Positions 1 to 6,719 of a DNA stretch of 7,589 bases are shown one piece after another. Every line of letters starts with the position of its first letter. Positions within the stretch are counted from its first letter, which is position 1. Source of the DNA: Spirochaetaceae bacterium (GTDB lineage: Bacteria; Spirochaetota; Spirochaetia; Treponematales; Breznakiellaceae); the NCBI GenBank assembly GCA_031269165.1, contig JAISZQ010000106.1, positions 1-7,589 of the forward strand. Reading direction: 5' to 3'. The notes below the pieces were generated by a model that was not told the DNA's origin, ran no database searches, and worked only from the letters and a program-made list of their open reading frames with translations. Position numbers and translations under genes: made by a program.

Positions 1-112
1 GCAAAAAATAGTGCAAAAACCCCGATAAATAAGCCGTTTTTAGTATTTTGATTAGGTTAAAATCAGTATTTTCGTGTATTATTTCCTATTTTTTGCTAAG
101 TCCCACAGGCTC
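1..112. other. AT-rich intergenic stretch with an 11-bp inverted repeat
   Basis: This stretch lies downstream of the leftward GH57-like gene and is much richer in A and T than the genes beside it. GCAAAAAATAG at 1-11 is exactly repeated in inverted form at 86-96 (CTATTTTTTGC). The octamer AGTATTTT occurs twice, at 42-49 and 65-72, around a short imperfect dyad (TGATT...AATCA). No open frame with family resemblance is visible. It may hold transcription-termination or regulatory sites for genes to the left of the window. The 75-nt loop is too long for an ordinary intrinsic terminator. Confidence 0.4.
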
Positions 113-1786
113 CTAGGGGGCGCATTTTTTGAACATCCGGTAGTTCAATTCGGGAAACACATAGTCGCGCTCCTCCAGATAGGAAAGCCACTTTGCGCTC
201 ATAAAGTTGTGGCCCAGCGATTCGTAGATTGCGGTAAAGTTTTTCAAGTGTTCTTCGATCTCCGTTTTGGCAAAGGCCGCATTGCTGCCGTCCGACAGCA
301 TAACCGCCAGCAACGCGCTTTGGGACAACAGCAACTCATGGGCGGCCTGATTGAGAAAACGCTCCCGTATGCCGGAATCGTCAAACCGTTCCGCGATTTC
401 CACCATGCGCTCGACGGCACGGAAGATGTGGCGGTAGATCCAGTCGTTGGAGGAATCCAGCACGGTTTCCGCATAACCCATAACCCCGCACGAAGAGGAG
501 AGCGGCGTAACCGTTTCCAACAATGCGGCATTATTTTTATTCGGGGCCTCATTCTTCAAACGGTTCAAAAAGGCGTAGGGCGTGGTCAGTTCTACCCCTT
601 TTCGGGCGTGCATCTCACGGAAAAACGATTCAAGGAACGACGATCCTTCTATCCAGTTCCTGCCAAACGTATCGCTGTCAACGGCGATAATCGAAAACGG
701 ACGTCTTTCGCCTCCCAGGGCGGCGACCGCCTTTTCAAGACGCGCTTCACAGGTGGACACATAGTCTTTCGCCGCATTCGCCGCCTCTTTACACGCTTTT
801 TCGGCGTTGTAATAGATGCCCTGAACACAGCCCGACAGCCGCGACCGGAACCAGTACTTGTAGCCGGTCGGATTCCGCTCGCCCTCCGCGCCGCAAAAAC
901 GCGCCACCGCCTCACGGGGAAGTTCGTAGCCCGCATCCCGCGCATTATCCCGATAACACTCCCCGTCTATTTCACGGAGCATCTTGGACAAATAAAAATC
1001 ACGGGCGAACACGAAAAGCCCCTTCTTGGTACGCACCGGATAAAAAGACCCGGCGGACGGCGGCGGCTCGGCAAGGAGCAACCCGTGCGTGTCAACAACC
1101 GTGTAGTTAAAAGTATAGTCGAGAATAGGATCGTCCAACTCGGCACAGTACGCCATATCGGTAAGCCACAGCCCCGCAGGTTCGTCGCCAAGAAACTTTT
1201 TTGCGGATGAAAGGGACGCGGACAACTGGGCGCGAATCACCTCTGGATACGAGGTGTAGAAAGGCAGATAACAATCGGTCGCGGGGCTCGCCAACAGTTC
1301 AATGTTACCGCTCCGGCTAAAATGCCGGAACATCTCCAGAATGTTGTAGTCTTTCTTTTCGAGATATTTCTTCGTCTGGACAAAATGTTCAAGATACCCA
1401 TTGACCAGTGCCGCCAACGGCTCGCTCTCCATACTGCGGGTGCCTTCTTTTTTCCCAAATGCGATCTGCCGGTCAAGATACTTGAGGTACCGCGCGATAA
1501 CTTTCTTGTTGTTCAGCGCGGAACAGAGCAACGGGGAAAGTACCAACGCCATCTTGAACGGCACCTTGTCTTTTTCCAGCCGTTCGAACGTCAACAGAAG
1601 CGGCAAGAGATTTTCGTTTATCTCCTCGAAAAAACGAATCTCGACGGGTGTCCAGCACGGATTTTTCGGCGTAATAGGCGATTCGTCTTCGCCGCGCTTT
1701 CCCTCAGGCGGTGGAACATTGCCGGGCACAAAGGGAACGGCGGCATTGACCAACAGACACAACGCTTTTTGATTCGGTTGACTCAT
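113..1786 (-). CDS. GH57 / DUF1957 family protein, 1,4-alpha-glucan branching enzyme-like
   Basis: This 557-residue protein has the layout of bacterial GH57 branching enzymes, which introduce alpha-1,6 branches into glycogen-like glucans in the cytoplasm. Its length fits bacterial members (about 520-560). Recognisable landmarks are the motif-2 region (residues 160-177, ...ASPATDCYLPFY), the motif-3 region GLWLTDMAY (205-213), the motif-4 region VDSDTFGRNWIEG (369-381), the helical C-terminal part with NDWIYRHIFRAVERM (447-461), and the family-typical end (DYVFPELNYR, 541-550). The usual N-terminal HxH reads NAA (14-16), the motif-2 His reads Asp171, and the usual nucleophile Glu reads Asp210. 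The motif-4 Asp is kept at 370. The start is ATG with AAGGAG eight bases upstream. It overlaps the DUF4912 stop as ATGA. Family membership is fairly sure. Branching activity is doubtful given the substitutions, and a non-catalytic glucan-binding or regulatory role is possible. Confidence 0.82.
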   Translation of the reverse strand: MSQPNQKALCLLVNAAVPFVPGNVPPPEGKRGEDESPITPKNPCWTPVEIRFFEEINENLLPLLLTFERLEKDKVPFKMALVLSPLLCSALNNKKVIARYLKYLDRQIAFGKKEGTRSMESEPLAALVNGYLEHFVQTKKYLEKKDYNILEMFRHFSRSGNIELLASPATDCYLPFYTSYPEVIRAQLSASLSSAKKFLGDEPAGLWLTDMAYCAELDDPILDYTFNYTVVDTHGLLLAEPPPSAGSFYPVRTKKGLFVFARDFYLSKMLREIDGECYRDNARDAGYELPREAVARFCGAEGERNPTGYKYWFRSRLSGCVQGIYYNAEKACKEAANAAKDYVSTCEARLEKAVAALGGERRPFSIIAVDSDTFGRNWIEGSSFLESFFREMHARKGVELTTPYAFLNRLKNEAPNKNNAALLETVTPLSSSCGVMGYAETVLDSSNDWIYRHIFRAVERMVEIAERFDDSGIRERFLNQAAHELLLSQSALLAVMLSDGSNAAFAKTEIEEHLKNFTAIYESLGHNFMSAKWLSYLEERDYVFPELNYRMFKKCAP

Positions 1787-2490
1787 GGGACGCGCTCCTT
1801 AGGGGCGTTCTCCCTGGTCTTTTCCCGCAAAATGGGAAGATCCCTGATACCGGAAAGCGCGGCAAGCGGGCTCACGTCCCCCTCACACGCCGGTAAAATA
1901 CCCGGCTGACGGAAAGCGCGCGTCTTCGCCAGCGCATCCTCCCTCCCGCCGATCCGCGCGCAAAGCTCCACGAAAAACTCGTCCCCTTCTGTCGGAAAAT
2001 CCAGATACCACGCCTTGTCGTTATTCCCGACGGAGACGCTGTACGACGCAAAAACCGCCGCCTTTTTCAAAGCGTTGATTCGGAGGCACAGCCCCTCAAA
2101 ATCCTCCGTTTTCAGAAACTTTTCCAAAAGCGACTCCTTGACCTCCCAAAAGACAAAGAACCACAAAGGATCACGCACCAGCGCCTTGATGTAGGTGATG
2201 TTGTACCGTTCAGGTATCCTCACCGTGAGAAACGGATTCACTTTGGGGTCCTGCGCCGCTTCCATCTCGGCAGAATTCCGCTCGCGCTCGTCGCCCTGGA
2301 CCGCCGCCGGTTTGACGCGCTCGTCAACCGCATCCAAGATCTCACCGATAATCTGTACCCGATCCGAAAGCCCCGAAGACAAATCCACCGCCAGCTGAGC
2401 CGCGACCGTCAACAGTTCCTGAGAAGTAAAACTCTCCAGATACGCCCTGCTGAATGAGTGAATCGTTGTATCTTTCCATAACGATGCCAT
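1783..2490 (-). CDS. DUF4912 domain-containing protein
   Basis: This is a 235-residue soluble protein with no signal peptide or membrane segment. Residues about 14-57 (YLESFTSQELLTVAAQLAV... to ILDA) resemble a Rho-N/SAP-like helical module. Residues about 91-195 carry the DUF4912 domain, with the typical RIPERYN start, the ALVRDPLWFFVFWEV block (103-117), and a later strand pair around YLDFPTEGDEFFVELCAR (162-179). DUF4912 has no established biochemical function that I know of. The ATG start is preceded by GGGGAG four bases upstream (2495-2500). Its stop overlaps the start of the downstream GH57-like gene by four bases, so the two products are probably made in linked amounts and may act together in alpha-glucan metabolism. 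That link is inferred from gene order alone. The tail after residue 200 is polar and looks disordered. Confidence 0.8.
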   Translation of the reverse strand: MASLWKDTTIHSFSRAYLESFTSQELLTVAAQLAVDLSSGLSDRVQIIGEILDAVDERVKPAAVQGDERERNSAEMEAAQDPKVNPFLTVRIPERYNITYIKALVRDPLWFFVFWEVKESLLEKFLKTEDFEGLCLRINALKKAAVFASYSVSVGNNDKAWYLDFPTEGDEFFVELCARIGGREDALAKTRAFRQPGILPACEGDVSPLAALSGIRDLPILREKTRENAPKERVP

Positions 2491-2494
2491 ATAA

Positions 2495-2554
2495 CTCCCC
2501 GTATAGTAACGGAGTGATGAAAAATATGCAACAGCACGCAGATAACGCTGTCAA
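2495..2554 (-). promoter_or_regulatory. Possible promoter and ribosome binding site of the DUF4912-GH57 operon
   Basis: On the minus strand a perfect TTGACA (2549-2554) lies about 60 bases before the DUF4912 start. At 17-base spacing the -10 candidate is TTGCAT (2526-2531), which matches consensus at only three positions, so the promoter is tentative. The ribosome site GGGGAG (2495-2500) is clear. It sits beside a small dyad, CCGT...ACGG, at 2499-2512. Confidence 0.3.
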
Positions 2555-2657
2555 GCCACAATAGAAATGTCCTCATCCTTCACGCGGCAGGGGAATCCGG
2601 CGGACCTTTTCTCCGCGTAATCTGCGGTTCCCGGTGATTAAGCCCGGTGATCCATTC
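2555..2657. other. glpK-DUF4912 intergenic spacer with short direct repeat
   Basis: This is the 3' side of glpK. It contains a 9-bp direct repeat CCCGGTGAT at 2630-2638 and 2643-2651, and GC-rich short dyads (CCGC...GCGG near 2613-2626). None is followed by a convincing T-run on the minus strand, so no intrinsic terminator can be called. Read-through from glpK into the downstream genes cannot be excluded. Confidence 0.3.
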
Positions 2658-4163
2658 CTATCCGCCGCTCGCCCAGCCCCGGCTTCGCGCTACCGCCTTG
2701 TGCCAGCCTTCCAAGAGCGCGGCCCGGCGGCTCTCGTCCATTTGCGGGGTAAAGAGGCGGTCTTCCTGCCAAAGCGCCTTGACTTCACCGGTGTTCCGCC
2801 AAAAACCCACGGCGATCCCGGCGAGGCAGGCCGCCCCCAGAGCCGTTGTCTCCCGAATGACCGGACGCGAGATCGCCGCGTCAAGGACATCGGCCTGAAA
2901 CTGCATGAGGAACGAGTCCCGGCTCGCGCCTCCGTCCACTCGCAACGTCTCGATCTTGTGCCCGGTGTCCTTTTCCATTGCCGCGACCAGATCGCGGCTC
3001 TGGTAGGCGATGGACTCTTGGGCGGCGCGGATGAGGTGGTCGCGCTTGGTTCCCCGCGTGAGGCCGACGATACAGCCCCGGGCATACATATCCCAGTAGG
3101 GCGCGCCCAGCCCCGTGAAGGCCGGCACGAGATAGACGCCCCCGGTGTCCGCGACCTTTCCCGCATAATACTCGGCGTCGGGACTCTCCGTGATGAACCG
3201 CATCTCGTCACGCAACCACTGGATCACCGCGCCGCCAACAAAGACGCTGCCTTCCAGCGCGTAACGAATCGAACCGGGATTATCCCGGCAGCCCTGACCC
3301 GCCGCGATCGTCGCCACGAGGCCGTTGTTGCTCTCCACCGCCGTCTCGCCGGTATTCATAAGAAGGAAGCAGCCGGTACCGTAGGTGTTCTTCGCCTCGC
3401 CCTTTTCAAAACAGCACTGGCCAAAGAGGGCGGCCTGCTGGTCCCCGGCGGCGGCGGCGATAGGAATATCCGCCCCCTGAATGTTCGCCGTCCCGTAAAC
3501 ATGGCTTGAGGGCAACACCTGCGGGAGGCAGGCGCGCGGAACATCAAGCGCGTCAAGAAGCGTCTCGTCCCAGTCCAGCGCATGAATGTCGAACAGCATC
3601 GTCCGGCTCGCGTTGGTGTAGTCGGTCGCGTGAACGGCCCCGTCGGTCAGCTTCCAGATGAGCCACGTGTCAACCGTTCCGAAAAGAACGTCCCCGTTCC
3701 GCGCCTTCTCCCTCGCGCCCTCGACGTGGTCGAGAATCCACTTGATCTTCGTCCCGGAAAAGTACGCGTCGGGCACAAGCCCGCACGTCTTCCTGATGTG
3801 CCCCGCCAGCCCCCGCGCAACAAGCCCGTCCACGATGTCCGCCGTCCGCCTGCACTGCCAGACAATCGCGTTGTAGATGGGCCGCCCCGTCTTCCTATCC
3901 CAGAGAACCGCCGTCTCCCGCTGATTCGTGATCCCGATAGCCGCAATTTCCCGCGCGCCGATACTGTACCGTGCGAGCAACTCCATCATCACCGCATACT
4001 GCGACGCATAAATCTCCATCGGGTCATGCTCCACCCAACCCTCTTGCGGGTAAATCTGCGTAAACTCCTTCTGCTCGACCCCGATAATCCGCTGGTCATG
4101 GTCAAAAAGAATCGCCCGCGAACTCGTCGTCCCCTGATCCAGCGCGAGAATATACTTTCCCAT
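2658..4163 (-). CDS. glpK: Glycerol kinase
   Basis: Glycerol kinase transfers phosphate from ATP to glycerol to give sn-glycerol 3-phosphate in the cytoplasm, trapping glycerol for phospholipid synthesis or glycolysis. The 501-residue length is almost the same as the E. coli enzyme (502). Visible FGGY-kinase hallmarks are the N-terminal phosphate-binding loop LDQGTTSSRA (8-17), the glycerol-contacting NQRET (80-84), W102 and Y134 regions, the FGGY signature YFSGTKIKWILDH (134-146), the catalytic Asp241 in GDQQAALFGQ, and the C-terminal ADP-site GGASRDSFLMQFQADVLDA block. The loop before GDQQ is short (HVYGTANIQGADIPI). It lacks the HPr-phosphorylated His of low-GC Gram-positive enzymes and the longer Gly/Arg-rich loop of E. 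coli, so those controls may be absent. The ATG start has AGGAG five bases upstream. No glpF or glpD is visible beside it, since its upstream side is occupied by insertion sequences. Confidence 0.97.
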   Translation of the reverse strand: MGKYILALDQGTTSSRAILFDHDQRIIGVEQKEFTQIYPQEGWVEHDPMEIYASQYAVMMELLARYSIGAREIAAIGITNQRETAVLWDRKTGRPIYNAIVWQCRRTADIVDGLVARGLAGHIRKTCGLVPDAYFSGTKIKWILDHVEGAREKARNGDVLFGTVDTWLIWKLTDGAVHATDYTNASRTMLFDIHALDWDETLLDALDVPRACLPQVLPSSHVYGTANIQGADIPIAAAAGDQQAALFGQCCFEKGEAKNTYGTGCFLLMNTGETAVESNNGLVATIAAGQGCRDNPGSIRYALEGSVFVGGAVIQWLRDEMRFITESPDAEYYAGKVADTGGVYLVPAFTGLGAPYWDMYARGCIVGLTRGTKRDHLIRAAQESIAYQSRDLVAAMEKDTGHKIETLRVDGGASRDSFLMQFQADVLDAAISRPVIRETTALGAACLAGIAVGFWRNTGEVKALWQEDRLFTPQMDESRRAALLEGWHKAVARSRGWASGG

Positions 4164-4357
4164 CGTTACTCCTTTTGTGCTATTTGGTAAAGGTACTGTC
4201 TTCTATAATAAGGTGACTTGTCAATATGGCGTGTTGCTTGGAGCAGAGCGGACACCAAAAGGCTCGGCGTCGTGGAGCGGGTCGTTGGGAAAGGACTTCC
4301 CGCATTATAGTCGTTCTTCTTAAGAATACCTAAAGAGGGAAAGTCTCCCACTGTCAA
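4164..4357 (-). promoter_or_regulatory. glpK leader with clear ribosome site and tentative promoter
   Basis: The ribosome site AAAAGGAGT (4168-4176) is strong. On the minus strand a perfect TATAAT lies at 4304-4309, but the -35 position at 17-base spacing (TAGGTA, 4327-4332) is poor. Use of this promoter would give a leader of about 130 bases. Two perfect TTGACA hexamers also occur on the minus strand, at 4219-4224 and 4352-4357. Neither has a good -10 at normal spacing. A 10-bp palindrome TTCTTAAGAA lies at 4317-4326. The left end of the IS4 element must fall somewhere in this 250-base gap, but I could not locate it, so part of this sequence may belong to the element. Confidence 0.3.
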
Positions 4358-4366
4358 CAACTTAAG

Positions 4367-4409
4367 CCGACAGAGGCAGAAAAATACGCTATACTGGAGT
4401 ATGGAGGGG
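4367..4409 (+). promoter_or_regulatory. Probable promoter and ribosome site of the IS4-family transposase
   Basis: CCGACA (4367-4372) and TATACT (4390-4395) are separated by exactly 17 bases and match the -35 and -10 consensus at four and five positions. GGAGGGG (4403-4409) lies four bases before the ATG at 4414. The signals fit a sigma-70-type promoter firing rightward, away from glpK. Confidence 0.5.
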
Positions 4410-4413
4410 TGGT

Positions 4414-5018
4414 ATGAAAAAAAACGGTATAGAAATGCTGACAGAGCTGATAATGCAAAAGTGCTATGAAGCGAGATCAAAGATGCGGGAACAGGACTTC
4501 ACCCGGAGACGGAAAATGACCTTTGCGGGGATTGTGTATTTTATGATCTGCCCGGCGAAGACGAGTTCGCAAAACACGCCAGAACGTTTTTTCAGGCAGC
4601 TGGGACTGGGGTCCAGTATGAAGTGAGCAAGCCTTCAGCAAGGCGCGGAAGAAGATCAAGGCGGAAGTGGCAGGGGAGTTGCTGCGGACCAGCGTGACCG
4701 GATCGTACCATGAGGAATGGAAGCGGTGGCGGGGATACCGGCTGATGGCGGTGGACGGGAGCTTTATCCGGCTTCCGTCGGACCCGGCGCTACTTGAGTA
4801 CTTCGGGGGTCTGGGAAAAGAGGGGGGCGGCGGCATCGGCGCTGGCGTCCATGCTGTTCGATGTTGAGAACGGCATTGTTGCGGGCGCGAAAATAGTGCC
4901 GGTAAGCGGGAACGGGCGGGCACTTGCGAAGGAGCACGCGCGGGTTCTTGAGGGGCTTGAGAGCTATGAGCGCGGGAAAGAGCTTATAATTTTCGACCGC
5001 GGGTACCCGTCGCATGAG
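4414..5018 (+). pseudogene. IS4-family transposase, N-terminal part, frameshifted and interrupted
   Basis: This is the first two thirds of an IS4-type DDE transposase, readable only by changing frame twice. The first frame (4414 to about 4615) gives an N-terminal domain ending in ERFFRQLGLG. The next frame (from 4622) gives SEQAFSKARKKIKAEVAGEL and the first catalytic block RLMAVDGSFIRLPS, where Asp is the first D of the DDE triad. The third frame (from about 4828) gives ALASMLFDVENGIVAG and the second catalytic block LIIFDRGYPSHEL. The second shift lies at a six-G run (4822-4827). The frame is then cut at about 5019 by an IS1634-like element and resumes at 6747. The third catalytic residue (Glu) is not present in the window. 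The gene cannot make a full transposase. Sequencing error in the G-run could account for one shift but not for the two insertions. Confidence 0.85.
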
Positions 5019-5026
5019 TTAACTAA
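5019..5026. repeat. Left copy of probable target-site duplication of the IS1634-like element
   Basis: TTAACTAA here and TTAATTAA at 6747-6754 flank the element as direct copies differing at one base. Because TTAATTAA is its own reverse complement, the same bases could instead be read as an outward extension of the terminal inverted repeats. The direct-repeat reading is favoured because joining 5018 to 6747 restores the IS4 reading frame and a family-like peptide (SHELIKFLQDK). Confidence 0.55.
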
Positions 5027-5053
5027 AATAATCTCCCAAAAAGTGTGGTATAG
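5027..5053 (+). repeat. Left terminal inverted repeat of the IS1634-like element
   Basis: This 27-bp repeat pairs with 6720-6746 read on the other strand, with two mismatches near the outer end. It lies downstream of the transposase stop (5062). Confidence 0.85.
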
Positions 5054-5061
5054 GTTTTAAG

Positions 5062-5892
5062 TCAGGGGATCGGCGCAAGCGAGACCCCCAAGTTTTGGAA
5101 TATTTCTTTCAGAGGTTTGGACAAATTGCAGATTTTCCATGTTCCGTCGGTTTTGGACTGCGTGACGGCTGCCGCCCGGTAAAGCAGGTCTTTCACGCTG
5201 AATGTTTTGACCGGCCCGCTGGAAACCGGCATCCCGTTGATCTTGTGATAGAGGAGCAAAGCCAAAAACTCGATAAACGCCCAGCCCTCCCGCGTTTCGT
5301 ATTTTGTTTCGTATTTCATGTCGAAACCGAGGGTGTTCTTGTGGGTGTCAAACATCTCTTCTATGGCCCATCTTGTTTTGTAGTCAAGACAGGCCTGTTG
5401 CGGCGGGCTTTTCATGCTGGTGACCAGCATGGTCACGCCGAAAGACGCGGTGTCACCCGCCGCGGACGCCGCCGCTTCTTCCGGCAAAGTCCCGTCTTTT
5501 TCACTCGCTTTTCGGAAATAGTTTTCCATAAGATACTGCCTCCGCCCGCAATCGTAAAACACGCAGACCCGGCACCCCTCGAACTTCCCCGCGTCAAGTT
5601 CGGTGAAGTACACGACGCGCTTGTGATAAGAGAAGTTGTTCCAGGGGGCCTGCTCGTATCCTGAAAACACTTTCAGCGGCGCGGGAACCGGCGCCGTGTT
5701 TTTCTGGAGCGGCACGATGAAGTCCATCCCCGCCATAAGGCGTATGTTTTTCCCGGAGAAAAAGCCTTTGTCAAGGATAACGGTGAAATCCCTGCCGCCG
5801 GTTTCTTCAAGGCACGTCTCAAACGCCGTTTTGTCCGAAACGCTTCCCGGCACCACCCGGAAATAGACCGGCTCATCTGCTTGTCCTGTCAT
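5062..5892 (-). CDS. IS1634-like transposase, C-terminal part (second frame)
   Basis: These 276 residues hold the second half of a DDE transposase of the IS4 superfamily, which cuts and joins the element's ends. Visible features are DEPVYFRVVPGSVSDKTAF (6-24), the second catalytic Asp at 41 in VILDKGFFSG, and the YREK signature Y171-x2-R174-x3-E178-x6-K185 in YKTRWAIEEMFDTHK, where Glu178 is the third catalytic residue. The frame lacks the first Asp, which is in the upstream frame (5873-6586), so this product alone would be inactive. The first ATG at 5892 is probably not a natural start. The frame joins the upstream one by a +1 step at the upstream UGA, which yields the family-like junction DRTSR-EPVYFRVV. 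It is either a decayed copy with one extra base or a recoded gene. Confidence 0.85.
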   Translation of the reverse strand: MTGQADEPVYFRVVPGSVSDKTAFETCLEETGGRDFTVILDKGFFSGKNIRLMAGMDFIVPLQKNTAPVPAPLKVFSGYEQAPWNNFSYHKRVVYFTELDAGKFEGCRVCVFYDCGRRQYLMENYFRKASEKDGTLPEEAAASAAGDTASFGVTMLVTSMKSPPQQACLDYKTRWAIEEMFDTHKNTLGFDMKYETKYETREGWAFIEFLALLLYHKINGMPVSSGPVKTFSVKDLLYRAAAVTQSKTDGTWKICNLSKPLKEIFQNLGVSLAPIP

Positions 5893-6586
5893 ACGCGTAT
5901 ATCAAGCGTATCTGCGATTTCCCGATATGTCCAGGCGAATATCCTTTCTCGCAGAACGGATTACACCGGGACCCGCTTACGAAACTCGTGCCGTCGAAGA
6001 TCATCCCGCCGTTTCCGCAGCCGGCGTAACTCCTCATAAACCGCACCATTCCCTCCCGCTCGACGGACAGCCGGGCGAGGAAGCCTGAGACGGTGTTTTT
6101 ACTGAGGTGTACTTCGGGCAGAAGCGAAGAAACTGCCGATTTGCCGTACGCGATATCAACATCTTTGGAGGACAGGTTCCCCAGCAGTTTCAAAACGGCG
6201 GTCACATAAACACGCATGCATTCGGACGGGAAACATTCCCTGAGCGCTTCAAGCAAACCGGCGCCCGCCGTCATGACGGTTTGGGTCGCCCCGTATTCTT
6301 TCGTGATGAATTCCGCGGCGCGCGGCTTCTTTTTGTTCGGCACAAACCCTATGCCCTCGTATATTTGTCCCGCGCATCCGAGGGACCTGCTCTTCGGCTT
6401 ATGCGCGTCCCGGTCGTAATAGCCTTCGACCTTATAGACATAATAATGACCGTTCTTGTGACGGATTTCCGTGCCTTTCGGCTGGTGACGCTTTATCGGG
6501 TCTGGTACATAGTATAACTCCTCTTTGGCATGCCGGGATGCCATGTTTATATACCATGCTATACCACACCATTCTATAATTTGCAA
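5873..6586 (-). CDS. IS1634-like transposase, N-terminal part (first frame)
   Basis: This is the N-terminal part of the same transposase, 237 residues from the first ATG. A start at the ATG at 6544 (MASRHAKEELYYVPDP) looks more natural, giving 223 residues, because the extra 14 residues are encoded across a copy of the repeat core. The sequence contains the family-typical PDP...KGTEIRHKNGHYYVYK segment (29-52), an all-helical middle with a possible DNA-binding helix pair (LSKNTVSGFLARL, 161-173), and the first catalytic Asp198 in MIFDGTSF. It ends in RLIYAYDRTSR and UGA, exactly where family members continue into (E/Q)PVYFRVVPG. The rest is encoded at 5062-5892 in the +1 frame. No clear ribosome site precedes either start. 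Confidence 0.85.
   Translation of the reverse strand: MQIIEWCGIAWYINMASRHAKEELYYVPDPIKRHQPKGTEIRHKNGHYYVYKVEGYYDRDAHKPKSRSLGCAGQIYEGIGFVPNKKKPRAAEFITKEYGATQTVMTAGAGLLEALRECFPSECMRVYVTAVLKLLGNLSSKDVDIAYGKSAVSSLLPEVHLSKNTVSGFLARLSVEREGMVRFMRSYAGCGNGGMIFDGTSFVSGSRCNPFCEKGYSPGHIGKSQIRLIYAYDRTSR
6559..6569 (-). repeat. Internal copy of the IS inverted-repeat core
   Basis: CTATACCACAC occurs here in the same orientation as in the right terminal repeat (6720-6730), about 160 bp inside the element. It lies just upstream of the ATG at 6544 and inside the longer version of the transposase frame. It could be an additional transposase binding site or an operator for self-repression. Confidence 0.6.
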
Positions 6587-6719
6587 TATCCTTTTTTGGC
6601 TGCCTCACTGATTGTTTTTACGGTTTTTACCAGCCGGATATTGTTATATGCCAAGATTATCTGCCGTTTTTAACCATTTCTCCAAAACAAGGGCGGTATT
6701 CCCCCTTTTTTAGGTTACT
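6587..6719. other. Non-coding subterminal region of the IS1634-like element
   Basis: This AT-rich spacer lies between the transposase start and the right terminal repeat. It should carry the transposase promoter. On the minus strand TTATAG lies at about 6573-6578, without a convincing -35 hexamer. T- and A-runs occur (6678-6682 and the six-T run at about 6706-6711). No open frame of interest is seen. Confidence 0.35.

Noticed and set aside
74..1210. 378-codon rightward open frame antisense to the GH57-like gene
   Set aside because: It lies entirely opposite a gene with clear family motifs and a good ribosome site. Its own translation has no recognisable domain, is rich in Arg and Gly, and is typical of an antisense shadow.
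2581..2657. Intrinsic terminator downstream of glpK
   Set aside because: GC-rich dyads are present, but no stem is followed by a T-run on the minus strand, so no terminator is called.
2634..3509. 291-codon rightward open frame antisense to glpK
   Set aside because: It is a shadow of a strongly conserved glycerol kinase gene. The translation shows no domain and no ribosome site.
3582..4190. 202-codon rightward open frame antisense to the 5' part of glpK
   Set aside because: It has the same shadow pattern, rich in Arg and Pro, with no family resemblance.
4166..4480. 104-codon leftward open frame between glpK and the IS4 transposase
   Set aside because: It overlaps the IS4 transposase start, its promoter and the glpK ribosome site, and has no recognisable domain or ribosome site. 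It is most likely chance.
5095..5664. 189-codon rightward open frame inside the IS1634-like element
   Set aside because: It is antisense to the transposase catalytic domain, which carries a perfect YREK signature. I see no independent evidence for the reverse frame.
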